Shown: positions 22,752 through 31,066 of the stretch, piece after piece
Position numbering within the stretch: the stretch's first letter is position 1
Layout: each line of letters starts with the position of its first letter
Assembly: GCA_038327995.1 (NCBI GenBank)
Contig: JBBQLP010000010.1
Coordinates: 1 to 64,000, forward strand
From: CAIOYC01 sp038327995
Lineage (GTDB): Bacteria; Pseudomonadota; Alphaproteobacteria; Caulobacterales; Caulobacteraceae
Direction of reading: 5' to 3'
Length of the DNA stretch: 64,000 nt
Position numbers and translations under genes: made by a program
The notes under the pieces: generated by a model
Databases searched by the model: none
Seen by the model: only the letters and a program-made list of their open reading frames with translations
Told to the model about the DNA's origin: nothing

Positions 22752-24530
22752 ATGCAATCCGCCGCCGCCATCTCGCCGCTCTCTCTCGCGGCGTCTGGTC
22801 CCGCCCCTCGAGCCGCCACCGGCGGCGTTGCGGGCGCGGCGACGAGTGGAACGACGTCTGCCTCAGTGAATGCGTTGGATGAAGCGAGCCAACCCTCGTT
22901 CGCCGCCCTCGTCACGGCAAGCGACCCCGCGTCTCCGAAGGCAGCCGTCGCGCCAGACCCGGCGGCGGCGAGCGCACTGGCAAATGGTGTAACCACCCCG
23001 GATGCACCGGACGCGGAAGCGGCCGTCCGCTCCCCGATAGCCGCAGCTTCTCTAGTGGAGACACCCGCTTCGCCGCCCGTCTCGAAGACCACCCCAACTG
23101 CTCGCACGGTAGCCTCTGCGAAGACGAGCGCGCCTGTCAGGGCAGTCGGGACACGGCCAGTTCCGCCCCCCGACCTTTCCAGCGCCCCGCCCAGCGATCC
23201 CTTGCCGATCGCTCCGCTCTTCTCGTCCTGGCGGGATGCGTCCAAAGCCGCTGAGGCTCAAAGTGATGCAGACACGCTCTCAATTCAGCCCGCCATCCAG
23301 ACAGCAGAGATCGCAGCCCCCCTGATCCTGATTGCTGTCTCCACTGCCGCAGCGCCAGCGGCCTCTGCAATCGCCAACGCTCCTGCACCGCCTCCCGCTT
23401 CGGCGACGGCTTCCGAGACGCGGGAATTATTGGGTCATGCCGAAGCGATCCTGGGCGCTCGCGCGGGAAATGCTGAAACGCCCAAGGGCGGCGCCAAGGA
23501 GATTGCTACTGCGGCGATCCCCGATCAGAAAACGGACGCGCCCGCGCAGGTTGCAGCGTCACAGGCACCGCCGACGCCGGTTCAAACCCCACTACATGCC
23601 GCGCCGCCCCCGCCCAGCACTTCCTTCGCTTTGGCCCAAGCGCCGCCGTCTTCCGCGCCGCCCGCGACCGGCGCCGACAATCCGCGTCCATCTGCCACTA
23701 AGAGCCGGGCGAACGTGTCTCCATCGCCTGCGGGGTCTTCGCGAACGGATCAATCTTCCGACTCTCTGGCACCGGCCCCGTCTCCATCGGACGGCGCGGC
23801 TCCTGCGCCGGTGCTGGAGGCCAGGGCCGTCCGCGCTCTCGCCAGCCACCTGCCGGATTCAGCTGAAGCGTCGCCCCCTTCGGTGCAAACGACGCAAACA
23901 CCGCTCGCCGCCTCCGCCGTCCAGGTCGCCGTTCCGCAAGCTTCTGTGGCGGCGCGGACGACCGGGCCCACCACGCCCGTGCAGGCTACGGTGACGAACC
24001 TCTCAACCCAGATTGTGGGTCAGGCGGCCGGGAAGACCAGCCGGTTCGATCTGCAACTCGATCCCCTTGGCCTCGGGCGGGTGGATGTGTCGGTGCAGAT
24101 CGACGCCAGGGGACGGGCCAGCGCCGCGCTATTATTCGAGAAGTCCGATTCCGCCAATCTGTTGCAGACGCACGTGGACGCTCTGTCCGACGCCTTGACC
24201 CAGGCAGGGCTCAGCGTAGCGCCGGGGGCGATCAGCTTCACCCATGCGCGCACTGACGAGGTCGCCTCGTTCCAGAGCGCGGCGCAAACGACGTCCGCCT
24301 CATCCTCACCCGATCAGGCGGCGCAGACGCCCAACCCCTCATTTAGCCTCGCCGGACAGAACCAGGGGCAGGGGGGCGCAGGGCAGGGCGGACAGGAGCG
24401 GCCTGGCCCGCAGCCTTCGTTCGGGGACACGCGCGCCTTCGATGCTGCCGCCAGCGCCGCCGACATCACCGACCAGCAACTCGCAGCCTACCGGACCCTT
24501 CGTCCGCGCGGCGTCGACATCAGGATCTAG
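22752..24530 (+). CDS. fliK: Flagellar hook-length control protein (FliK)
   Basis: A 592-residue protein, very rich in Pro, Ala and Ser for its first 420 residues, as is usual for the FliK ruler region. Residues about 430-500 form the conserved FliK C-terminal domain (FDLQLDPLGLGRVDVSVQID, then LLQTHVDALSDALTQAGLSV), which acts on FlhB to switch export specificity. A Gln/Gly-rich tail follows. It is the first gene after its sigma-54 promoter and is followed 7 bp later by flgD. The repetitive coding sequence generates long false frames on the other strand. Confidence 0.9.
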   Translation: MQSAAAISPLSLAASGPAPRAATGGVAGAATSGTTSASVNALDEASQPSFAALVTASDPASPKAAVAPDPAAASALANGVTTPDAPDAEAAVRSPIAAASLVETPASPPVSKTTPTARTVASAKTSAPVRAVGTRPVPPPDLSSAPPSDPLPIAPLFSSWRDASKAAEAQSDADTLSIQPAIQTAEIAAPLILIAVSTAAAPAASAIANAPAPPPASATASETRELLGHAEAILGARAGNAETPKGGAKEIATAAIPDQKTDAPAQVAASQAPPTPVQTPLHAAPPPPSTSFALAQAPPSSAPPATGADNPRPSATKSRANVSPSPAGSSRTDQSSDSLAPAPSPSDGAAPAPVLEARAVRALASHLPDSAEASPPSVQTTQTPLAASAVQVAVPQASVAARTTGPTTPVQATVTNLSTQIVGQAAGKTSRFDLQLDPLGLGRVDVSVQIDARGRASAALLFEKSDSANLLQTHVDALSDALTQAGLSVAPGAISFTHARTDEVASFQSAAQTTSASSSPDQAAQTPNPSFSLAGQNQGQGGAGQGGQERPGPQPSFGDTRAFDAAASAADITDQQLAAYRTLRPRGVDIRI

Positions 24531-24537
24531 GAACGCC

Positions 24538-25212
24538 ATGACCGCCCCCGTAACCGGAGCCACCGCACAATCCGCCGCCGCTACTAACCTTGCGGCGGGC
24601 CAGTCGAGCCTGAATCAAAGCTATTCGACTTTCCTGACCCTGCTCACCACCCAGTTGAAGAATCAGGACCCGACTTCTCCGCTCGACACCAATTCCTTCA
24701 CCCAGCAGCTCGTCGCCCTGACCGGGGTGCAGCAACAGCTTCTGTCCAACCAGCTCTTGCAGACCATCGCCAATTCATCGACGGCGGGCGGAGGCGTTGC
24801 GGGCGCGGTGGGTCTGATTGGCAAGACGGCGACGGCGGCGTCCAGCGCCTCGACGTTATCCGGCGGCAATGCGGACTGGACCTACACCCTGCCCAGCGAC
24901 GCGGCGGCGGCGACCCTGACCATTTCCGACAGTTCCGGTCGGGCGGTGTGGAGCGGCGCAGCCTCCGCCCTCACGGCGGGCGATCATCCCTTCACCTGGA
25001 ACGGCAAGGACGTTTCTGGAGTCCAGCGCCCCGACGGCGGAACCTATTCCCTTTCCGTCGCAGCGGCGGACAGCACAGGCGCCCAGATCGCTGGAGCCGT
25101 CTCCATCACCGGGCCGGTCTCGTCGGTCGCCCAATCGGGCGGTGTCACGACAGTCAAGATCGGAGCCACCTCGGTGCCCCTCACGAGCATCACCGGAGTG
25201 ACGACCCGATGA
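24538..25212 (+). CDS. flgD: Flagellar hook capping protein (FlgD)
   Basis: A 224-residue protein. The N-terminal FlgD motif is clear (FLTLLTTQLKNQDPTSPLD, then FTQQLVALTGVQQQL). It is followed by a Gly-rich hinge and an FlgD Ig-like C-terminal region with FTWNGKDVSGVQRPDGGTYSL. It caps the growing hook to allow FlgE assembly. The ATG at 24538 has AGGAA close upstream. Its stop overlaps a 37-codon frame that in turn overlaps flgE. Confidence 0.94.
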   Translation: MTAPVTGATAQSAAATNLAAGQSSLNQSYSTFLTLLTTQLKNQDPTSPLDTNSFTQQLVALTGVQQQLLSNQLLQTIANSSTAGGGVAGAVGLIGKTATAASSASTLSGGNADWTYTLPSDAAAATLTISDSSGRAVWSGAASALTAGDHPFTWNGKDVSGVQRPDGGTYSLSVAAADSTGAQIAGAVSITGPVSSVAQSGGVTTVKIGATSVPLTSITGVTTR

Positions 25213-25322
25213 AGCGGATATTCCTTCTTTTCACGCGCCCGAACGGCGCGCTTCGGCCGACGCCTCCGCGCACAAGCGCCAGGGCAGGCGATCTCCCAAC
25301 CTTTGAGGACTTGAAGCCATGA
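25209..25322 (+). CDS. Possible 37-residue protein bridging flgD and flgE
   Basis: An ATG frame overlaps the flgD stop (ATGA) and ends in a TGA that overlaps the flgE start (ATGA). It thus fills the flgD-flgE gap exactly with four-base overlaps on both sides. The encoded peptide begins MKRIFLLFTRPNGAL and is Arg/Pro-rich. A perfect GC hairpin lies inside it. Codon bias is only moderate. It may serve to couple translation of flgE to flgD rather than make a functional product. Confidence 0.35.
   Translation: MKRIFLLFTRPNGALRPTPPRTSARAGDLPTFEDLKP
25234..25250 (+). repeat. GC hairpin CGCGCC-N5-GGCGCG between flgD and flgE
   Basis: A perfect 6-bp all-GC stem with a 5-nt loop lies 22 bp after the flgD stop. 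There is no T tract after it, so it is not a canonical terminator. It could be an mRNA processing or stability element that sets the FlgE level. Confidence 0.4.
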
Positions 25323-26695
25323 GCATCAACAGCGCCCTGCTTTCGGGCGTGTCCGGGCTGGTCGCCAATTCGGCGGCACTCGGCGCGATTTCGGATAACA
25401 TCGCCAACGCCAACACCGTGGGCTACAAACGCAATGTCACAGATTTTGAAGATCTGGTCACGGCCTCCGCTGCGGCGGGCAGCTACAACTCCGGCGGCGT
25501 GCAAGCGTCCACCCGGGGCCTGATCACCCAGCAGGGCCAGCTTTCACAGACCACCTCGGCCACCGACCTCGGCATTTCAGGGTCGGGGTTCTTCGTGACC
25601 ACCAACAAGGCGACAGGTCAGACAAGCTCCGATCCCGTCAGTTTCACCCGCGCGGGCGCTTTTACCCCCGACAGCGGTGGTTATCTGAAGAATGCGGCGG
25701 GGCTTTATTTGCAAGGCTGGCTTGCCGACAGCACCGGCGCGATCACCACCAATCCGTCAGACCTCACCAAGCTCGGCACCATCAACGTCTCGTCCATCGG
25801 CAACATTCCCAATCCGACGACTAAGGCGAACCTCAACATCAACCTGAATGCCGCACAGACCGTCTCCCCGCAGGAGGCGACCTACAATTCCGCGGTTAGC
25901 GCAACCAGTCTGTCGGCCTACGACCCCGTGGCCGGAACAGGCGTGAAACCCGACTTCACCACCCAGGTGACGTCGTATGACGCCAAGGGCGGCGCTCATA
26001 CCTTTCAGCTCGATTTTCTCAAGAGCGCCACGGCCAACGAGTGGCACGTGGAGGTGCAGGCCGTGCCAGCCGGCGATGTAGCTGGCGCCGCGAACGGTCA
26101 GATCGCCGCGGGCGTGGTCGCCTTCAATCCTGACGGAACGCTCAATGGCGGCGCTACGACCTTGCCCGCCAACCTAGTGATCGGTGCTTCAAGTGCGGGC
26201 GCGGGAGTGCGCTGGGCGGCTGGCGAAGGATTGCCCGCCCAGACGGTGGCCCTCAATCTCGCAACCAGCCCCGCGGCGGTGACGCAATACGACAGCGCCT
26301 CGACCACCAATTCCACCTCAGTCGATGGCGGCCCCGCCGGAACCCTGACCGGGGTGAGCATCGACAAGGCGGGCTTCGTCAACGCCAACTTCTCCAACGG
26401 AGCCGCCAAAAGAGTGGCGCAGGTGGCGGTGGCCACCTTCGTCAACCCGGACGGCCTGACCGCGATTTCGGGCGACGCCTACCAGGCCTCGATCGGCAGC
26501 GGCGCCTACAATCTGAAGACCGGTGGCAGCGGCGGGGCGGGCGAAGTGTCCGCCTCAACGCTCGAAGCTTCAACCGTTGACCTGTCTTCGGAATTCACTG
26601 GCCTGATTATCACCCAGCGGGCCTACGCCGCTTCGTCGAAAATCATCACCACTGCGGATCAGATGCTACAGGAGCTTATTAACACCAAGCAGTAA
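25319..26695 (+). CDS. flgE: Flagellar hook protein (FlgE)
   Basis: A 458-residue hook subunit. The N-terminal rod/hook motif (LVANSAALGAISDNIANANTVGYK) and the C-terminal helix (STVDLSSEFTGLIITQRAYAASSKIITTADQMLQELIN) are those of FlgE. The central domain is Gly/Thr/Ala-rich. It is shorter than the hook protein I recall for Caulobacter crescentus, so the variable domain is reduced. GAGGA lies upstream of the ATG. It is the last gene of the fliK-flgD-flgE unit. Confidence 0.95.
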   Translation: MSINSALLSGVSGLVANSAALGAISDNIANANTVGYKRNVTDFEDLVTASAAAGSYNSGGVQASTRGLITQQGQLSQTTSATDLGISGSGFFVTTNKATGQTSSDPVSFTRAGAFTPDSGGYLKNAAGLYLQGWLADSTGAITTNPSDLTKLGTINVSSIGNIPNPTTKANLNINLNAAQTVSPQEATYNSAVSATSLSAYDPVAGTGVKPDFTTQVTSYDAKGGAHTFQLDFLKSATANEWHVEVQAVPAGDVAGAANGQIAAGVVAFNPDGTLNGGATTLPANLVIGASSAGAGVRWAAGEGLPAQTVALNLATSPAAVTQYDSASTTNSTSVDGGPAGTLTGVSIDKAGFVNANFSNGAAKRVAQVAVATFVNPDGLTAISGDAYQASIGSGAYNLKTGGSGGAGEVSASTLEASTVDLSSEFTGLIITQRAYAASSKIITTADQMLQELINTKQ

Positions 26696-26792
26696 TTCAC
26701 GAATGAGTAATTCTGATTGCTTGTAATTAGCAAATTAAACTCAAGTGTATCAGAACGAGACATTGGTGCTTACGGAATCTTTACTATCGCAA

Positions 26793-26807
26793 TTAAGCCG
26801 TTGTTAT
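26793..26807 (+). promoter_or_regulatory. CtrA-like box upstream of sciP
   Basis: TTAA-N7-TTAT (TTAA at 26793-26796, TTAT at 26804-26807) matches seven of eight positions of the CtrA consensus TTAA-N7-TTAA. It lies 50 bp before the sciP ATG, where a CtrA-activated promoter would be. A GANTC methylation site (GAATC, 26775-26779) lies just upstream. Activation of sciP by CtrA is known in Caulobacter. Confidence 0.6.
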
Positions 26808-26857
26808 CGGCAGGGCGTTAGTCTGATCATCAACAGTGATGAGAAGGGCTTATAGCC

Positions 26858-27139
26858 ATGTTGCAGCAGCAGCGCTTGAACAACAGAGGCGAGAAGTACG
26901 TGATCGGACCGACTGGCGTCCCGCTGACGCTTTCTGATCTGCCCCCGGCCAACACCCAGAGGTGGGTGATCCGGCGCAAGGCCGAGGTGGTGGCCGCCGT
27001 TCGCGGTGGGCTGCTGAGCTTCGACGAGGCCTGCGAACGCTACCGACTGACGAACGAGGAGTTCGGCGGCTGGCAGAAGTCCATTGACGCACACGGCCTA
27101 GCAGGCCTGCGCACCACGCGAATCCAGCAATACCGCTAG
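26858..27139 (+). CDS. sciP: SciP, CtrA inhibitory protein (DUF1153)
   Basis: A 93-residue helical protein of the DUF1153 family. It contains the conserved core YVIGPTGVPLTLSDLPP, RWVIRRKAEVVAAVRGGLLS and a helix-turn-helix-like FDEACERYRLTNEEFGGWQKSI. In Caulobacter SciP accumulates in G1 cells and blocks CtrA-dependent transcription, and its gene lies beside flgE as here. A CtrA-like box precedes it and a strong hairpin follows it, so it is probably a single-gene transcript. Confidence 0.93.
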   Translation: MLQQQRLNNRGEKYVIGPTGVPLTLSDLPPANTQRWVIRRKAEVVAAVRGGLLSFDEACERYRLTNEEFGGWQKSIDAHGLAGLRTTRIQQYR

Positions 27140-27159
27140 GGACTTTATCCTGGCATCGG

Positions 27160-27199
27160 CGGCCGCGCGTCCCCTCGGAAGCGCGGCCGTTGTCGTTTT
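27160..27199 (+). terminator. Rho-independent terminator after sciP
   Basis: A perfect 9-bp GC stem (CGGCCGCGC at 27160-27168 and GCGCGGCCG at 27181-27189) with a 12-nt loop is followed by the T-rich run TTGTCGTTTT. It separates sciP from the fliF operon. Confidence 0.75.
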
Positions 27200-27259
27200 A
27201 CACCCTCTCATGCACGTGGAGGGGAGAGAATGCCGTTCCACCCACCAAGGCGCTCACCC

Positions 27260-27274
27260 TTAAGCCCGCATTTA
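27260..27274 (+). promoter_or_regulatory. CtrA-like box upstream of fliF
   Basis: TTAA-N7-TTTA (27260-27263 and 27271-27274) matches seven of eight positions of the CtrA consensus. It lies about 70 bp before the fliF start. In Caulobacter the fliF operon is a CtrA-dependent class II flagellar operon. Confidence 0.55.
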
Positions 27275-27290
27275 CCATACCCTCGGTAAA
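27271..27290. promoter_or_regulatory. Inverted repeat TTTACC-N8-GGTAAA overlapping the fliF CtrA box
   Basis: Perfect 6-bp arms with an 8-bp spacer. The left arm shares its TTTA with the right half of the CtrA-like box. A factor bound here would compete with CtrA. FlbD is known in Caulobacter to repress fliF from a site over the promoter, so this is a candidate, by inference only. Confidence 0.45.
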
Positions 27291-27344
27291 TCTTGCCCAG
27301 TTCGACGGGCCGGATGGCGCGCCGGTGGTTGGCGAGGGCGTGGC

Positions 27345-28976
27345 TTGGAGTCGATACTCAGAACGCTGCAGGGTTTTGGCATCGGGCGGCTGGCGGCGAT
27401 CCTCGGGGGCGCGGCCGGCGTGGCCGCAGTGCTGGCGGCGCTGGTGCTGCGCGTCGGCGGCGACTCTAAGTCACTGCTCTATTCCAACCTCGATCTGAAA
27501 GAGGCGGGCCAGATCACCTCCAGCCTCGATCAGGCGGGGATCAAATACGAGATCAAGGGCGACGGATCGACTCTCATGGTCGACCGGGAGAAGGTCAACG
27601 CCGCGCGATTGATGCTGTCGGGCAAGGGCCTGCCGACCTCAGGGTCTGTGGGTTACGAGATTTTCGACAACGCCCCGGCGCTGGGCCAGACGGACTTCGT
27701 CCAGAACCTCAACATGAAGCGGGCAACGGAGGGCGAGCTTGCCCGCACCATTCGCTCAATCCAGGGGGTGTCGTCGGCGCGGGTGCAGCTCAGCCTACCC
27801 AAGCGGCAACTGTTCGAGCAGGATGCAGAAAACCCTTCCGCCTCGGTGATGTTGGTGACGGGGGCACGACGCCTAGGTCCCGATCAGGTGCGCACAATCA
27901 GGAACCTGGTCGCGGCCGGCGTGCCGGGAATGCGCCCCGAGCGGGTAGCAGTGGGCGATCAGTCCGGCGATATGCTGGCGGGGCTGGACGACGCCTCGGG
28001 GGTATCTGGCGGCGTAGCGCAGAACGACGTTGAGGAGCGCATCAAGAAGCAGGTCAAGGATATGGTCGAGGCTGTGGTAGGCCCCGGCAAGGCCCGTGTC
28101 ACCGTCCACGCAGACGTGGACCAGTCGCGGGTGACGACGCAGGAAAAGACCTTCGACCCCGACAAACAGGTGGTCCTCTCCACTCGCACCACCTCCAACG
28201 ACGCCAAGGATTCAAAGCCCGGCGCCTCCGGGGTCGCCTCGGCCAGCGCGAACCTTCCTGGCGGGGCGGCCGCGCCCGCCTCGCCTGACGCCGCCTCGAC
28301 CACCAAAGGCACGGACGAACTGACTAACTACGAGAACTCCAGCATCACCAAGACAACGGTGGACGAGCCCGGCGCGATCAAGAAGCTGTCGGTGTCCGTC
28401 GCAGTCGATGGCGTCACCGGACCAAGCGTGAAAGGCAAGCCCGGCGCCTATAGCGCCCGCACTGCTGACGAGATGAACAAGCTGAACGAGCTCGTCCGGC
28501 TCGGCGTGGGCGCCGACGACAAGCGCGGCGATACGGTCAAGGTGGTGAATGTGCGGTTCCAACCCGCGCTGGACCAGGGCGGCGGAACGGCGTCCTCCGG
28601 TTTCAGCTTCGGCAAGGACGACATTCTACGCATCGTCGAGCTTGTAATCATGGGCGTGGTGGCGGTGCTGCTGATCTTCTTCGTCGCCCGCCCGATGATG
28701 AAGGGGGCCGTGGGCGGGGGCGGCGCGATGAGCATGGCTCTGGCCGGACCCGGCGGCGCGCGGATGGTCTCGGCGGGGGGCGCTGCGGCTATGGCGGGAG
28801 ACCCGGCGGGCGCGCAGGCGCTTCTGTCAGGCCCGGCCAACGACATGGGCGGTATCGATATCGCCCGTATCGACGGTCAGGTGGCGACCTCGTCGGTCAA
28901 GAAGGTTTCTGACTTCGTGGATCGCCACCCCGATGAGTCGGTGTCGATCATTCGCGGCTGGTTGCACGAAGCCTGA
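27345..28976 (+). CDS. fliF: Flagellar MS-ring protein (FliF)
   Basis: A 543-residue membrane protein forming the MS ring. There is a first transmembrane helix (about residues 15-36), then the YscJ/FliF ring domain with the conserved YEIKGDGSTLMVDREKV and NPSASVML. A second domain follows (NLVAAGVPGM, VTVHADVD). The second helix is IVELVIMGVVAVLLIFFVA, and a cytoplasmic tail ends near residue 540 for FliG binding. The start is TTG at 27345, supported by alignment with the MxxxLxTLxxFGxGRLAA beginning of FliF and GAGGG upstream. It is the first gene of the fliFGHN-flbD operon. Confidence 0.95.
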   Translation: MESILRTLQGFGIGRLAAILGGAAGVAAVLAALVLRVGGDSKSLLYSNLDLKEAGQITSSLDQAGIKYEIKGDGSTLMVDREKVNAARLMLSGKGLPTSGSVGYEIFDNAPALGQTDFVQNLNMKRATEGELARTIRSIQGVSSARVQLSLPKRQLFEQDAENPSASVMLVTGARRLGPDQVRTIRNLVAAGVPGMRPERVAVGDQSGDMLAGLDDASGVSGGVAQNDVEERIKKQVKDMVEAVVGPGKARVTVHADVDQSRVTTQEKTFDPDKQVVLSTRTTSNDAKDSKPGASGVASASANLPGGAAAPASPDAASTTKGTDELTNYENSSITKTTVDEPGAIKKLSVSVAVDGVTGPSVKGKPGAYSARTADEMNKLNELVRLGVGADDKRGDTVKVVNVRFQPALDQGGGTASSGFSFGKDDILRIVELVIMGVVAVLLIFFVARPMMKGAVGGGGAMSMALAGPGGARMVSAGGAAAMAGDPAGAQALLSGPANDMGGIDIARIDGQVATSSVKKVSDFVDRHPDESVSIIRGWLHEA

Positions 28977-30010
28977 TGGCCACGCTCATCAAGAAAAAGC
29001 CAGCGATCGAGGACCCCAACCGGCTGACGGGGCCGGAGAAGGCTGCCGTGATCATGCTCGCCCTCGGCGAGGATCACACCCACATCTGGCAACAGCTTGA
29101 CGAGGAGGAGATCAAAGAAATCTCCCAGGCTATGTCGAGCCTCGGCACCATCGCCTCCAGCGCCGTCGAGCAGATCCTTCTGGAGTTCGTCTCCGGGATG
29201 TCTGGAACGGGCGCCATCATGGGCTCGTTCGAGGGCACCCAGCGGCTGCTCACTGCGATCATGCCGCCCGACAAGGTCGATGCCTTGATGGAGGAAATCC
29301 GCGGTCCCGCCGGGCGCACCATGTGGGACAAGCTCGGCAATGTGAACGAGGCCGTGCTCGCCAACTATCTGAAGAACGAATACCCGCAGACCGTGGCGGT
29401 GGTGCTCTCCAAGATCAAGGGCGAGCACGCCGCCCGGGTTCTCTCCGCATTGCCAGAAGACTTTGCGCTCGAATGCGTGCAGCGGATGCTGCGCATGGAG
29501 CCGGTGCAGCGCGAAATCCTCGACAAGATCGAGCAAACCCTTCGCACCGAGTTCATGTCCAACCTCGCCCGCACCTCCAAACGCGACAGCCATGAGATGA
29601 TGGCGGACATCTTCAACAATTTCGACCGTCAGACCGAAGGCCGCTTCATAGCTGCGCTGGAAGAGCGCAACCGCGAAAGCGCCGAACGTATCCGGGCGCT
29701 GATGTTCGTGTTCGAGGATCTTTCGAAACTTGATCCCGGCGGGGTGCAGACGCTCCTCCGGGCCGTCGAGAAGTCTCAACTCGGGCTGGCGCTCAAGGGC
29801 TCGTCAGACACCCTGCGCGAGATGTTCTTTTCCAATATGTCCGAGCGCGCTGCCAAGATCATGCGCGAGGACATGGATTCCATGGGTCCCGTCCGCCTGA
29901 AGGACGTTGATCAGGCGCAGATGTCGATGGTGCAGATCGCCAAGGACCTCGCCGCCAAGGGCGAGATCATGCTGGCTGGCTCCGGCGGTGACGACGAGTT
30001 GATCTACTGA
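28976..30010 (+). CDS. fliG: Flagellar motor switch protein (FliG)
   Basis: A 344-residue rotor protein. The N-terminal region binds FliF (LTGPEKAAVIMLALGED). The middle domain carries the EHPQ-like region in altered form (NEYPQTVAVVLSKIKGEHAARVLSALP). The C-terminal torque domain has the charged residues of MFVFEDLSKLDPGGVQTLLRAVEK. The start overlaps the fliF stop by one base. It interacts with MotA and FliM/FliN in the C ring. Confidence 0.95.
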   Translation: MATLIKKKPAIEDPNRLTGPEKAAVIMLALGEDHTHIWQQLDEEEIKEISQAMSSLGTIASSAVEQILLEFVSGMSGTGAIMGSFEGTQRLLTAIMPPDKVDALMEEIRGPAGRTMWDKLGNVNEAVLANYLKNEYPQTVAVVLSKIKGEHAARVLSALPEDFALECVQRMLRMEPVQREILDKIEQTLRTEFMSNLARTSKRDSHEMMADIFNNFDRQTEGRFIAALEERNRESAERIRALMFVFEDLSKLDPGGVQTLLRAVEKSQLGLALKGSSDTLREMFFSNMSERAAKIMREDMDSMGPVRLKDVDQAQMSMVQIAKDLAAKGEIMLAGSGGDDELIY

Positions 30011-30696
30011 TGACCCAATCCGCCGCCATTTCGCGTCCCTTCACCTTCGACACCGTGTTCGACGGCGATCAGGTGATCGCGCCGGTGCGGCCCAAGCGCT
30101 CGTTCGCTCTGGATGAGGTAGAAACTATTCGCACCGAGGCCTTTGCGGCCGGAGAACGCTCCGCCGTCGCCCGCGCCGAGGAGGAGGCCGCCACCGCGCT
30201 GGCCGAGACCACGCTCGCCATTCGTCAGGCGATGGGTGCGCTGACTAGGTTGGCGCACGAGCACCGCAGCGCCTCCGCCGAACTGGCGCTGACCGCCGCC
30301 CGCAAGATCGCCGACGCGGCGCTCGAGCAGTTCCCCGAAGCGCCGGTCGCCGCCGCCCTGGCCGCCATGGCGCGTGAGATCGAGGCCGTTCCGCGCTTGA
30401 TGATCCGTAGCGGAGCCGCTGACCCTGCGCGGCTGGAAGCGGCCCTGCACAAGGCGGCGGATGCGGCGGGCTACAAAGGACATCTCGTCTTCAAGGCCGA
30501 GCCCGGCATGAGCACGGGCGCCTTTGTATTCGACTGGGGCGATGGTCGCGCGGCCTTCGATCCCACCCTCGCCGCCACCCGTATTCAAACCGCGCTCGAA
30601 GCGGCCCTCGCCGCCGAAGGCCTGCACGCCGAAGCCCCGATCCTCGAAAACCTTTCCCCTGACATTTCCCCCGACTCTTCTGGAGACGTATCATGA
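30010..30696 (+). CDS. fliH: Flagellar assembly protein FliH (FlbE)
   Basis: A 228-residue soluble protein. Its position between fliG and fliN matches flbE/fliH of Caulobacter. The centre is an Ala/Glu-rich coiled coil (ARAEEEAATALAETTLAIRQAM, SAELALTAARKIADAALEQFP), as in FliH, which regulates the export ATPase FliI. The C-terminal part has a beta-alpha pattern (GHLVFKAEPGMSTGAFVFDWGDGRAAFD). FliH proteins diverge widely, so the call leans on gene order. Both ends overlap neighbours by one to four bases. Confidence 0.85.
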   Translation: MTQSAAISRPFTFDTVFDGDQVIAPVRPKRSFALDEVETIRTEAFAAGERSAVARAEEEAATALAETTLAIRQAMGALTRLAHEHRSASAELALTAARKIADAALEQFPEAPVAAALAAMAREIEAVPRLMIRSGAADPARLEAALHKAADAAGYKGHLVFKAEPGMSTGAFVFDWGDGRAAFDPTLAATRIQTALEAALAAEGLHAEAPILENLSPDISPDSSGDVS

Positions 30697-31031
30697 GCGA
30701 CGCCCCCCTGCCGCTCGATGAATTCGAGCCCTCGACAGCTATGACAACGGCTGGCGATGACACCGATGGCAGAACGGCCGCCGAACTGGCCCCGGTGTTC
30801 GACGTGCCGGTCAACATCTCCGCCGTGCTGGGTAAGGCGCATATGTCGGTGGCGCAGCTTCTCAAGCTCGGCGCGGGCAGCGTCTTGGAGCTGGACCGCA
30901 AGGTCGGTGAGGCCATCGACATTTATGTGAACAATCGTCTGGTCGCCCGCGGCGAGGTTGTCGTCATCGACGAGCGCCTGGGCGTGACCATGACCGAAAT
31001 CATCAAGGACGGGGACAACAACGCGGCCTGA
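30693..31031 (+). CDS. fliN: Flagellar motor switch protein (FliN)
   Basis: A 112-residue C-ring component. The FliN/SpoA domain fills the second half (VNISAVLGKAHMSVAQLLKLGAGSVLELDRKVGEAIDIYVNNRLVARGEVVVIDERLGVTMTEI compressed here to its start and end motifs). The N-terminal 35 residues are acidic and variable. It starts inside the last codons of fliH (ATGA). The end of the gene forms the left arm of a hairpin ahead of flbD. Confidence 0.94.
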   Translation: MSDAPLPLDEFEPSTAMTTAGDDTDGRTAAELAPVFDVPVNISAVLGKAHMSVAQLLKLGAGSVLELDRKVGEAIDIYVNNRLVARGEVVVIDERLGVTMTEIIKDGDNNAA

Positions 31032-31043
31032 TCGCCGTCCTTG
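31004..31043 (+). promoter_or_regulatory. Nine-bp hairpin spanning the fliN stop, ahead of flbD
   Basis: CAAGGACGG (31004-31012, inside the last fliN codons) pairs perfectly with CCGTCCTTG (31035-31043). The loop is 22 nt and contains the fliN stop codon. It ends 10 nt before the flbD ribosome site AAGGAGA. The TTG right after the stem is too short for a classic terminator. It may set the FlbD:FliN ratio by attenuation, processing or translational coupling. Confidence 0.5.
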
Positions 31044-31066
31044 TTGAGACTTTAAGGAGATTGACT

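Noticed and set aside
22391..23245. Minus-strand frame extending from flgK into fliK
   Set aside because: It runs antisense through fliK and across the sigma-54 promoter region, with Gly/Ala-rich low-complexity sequence.
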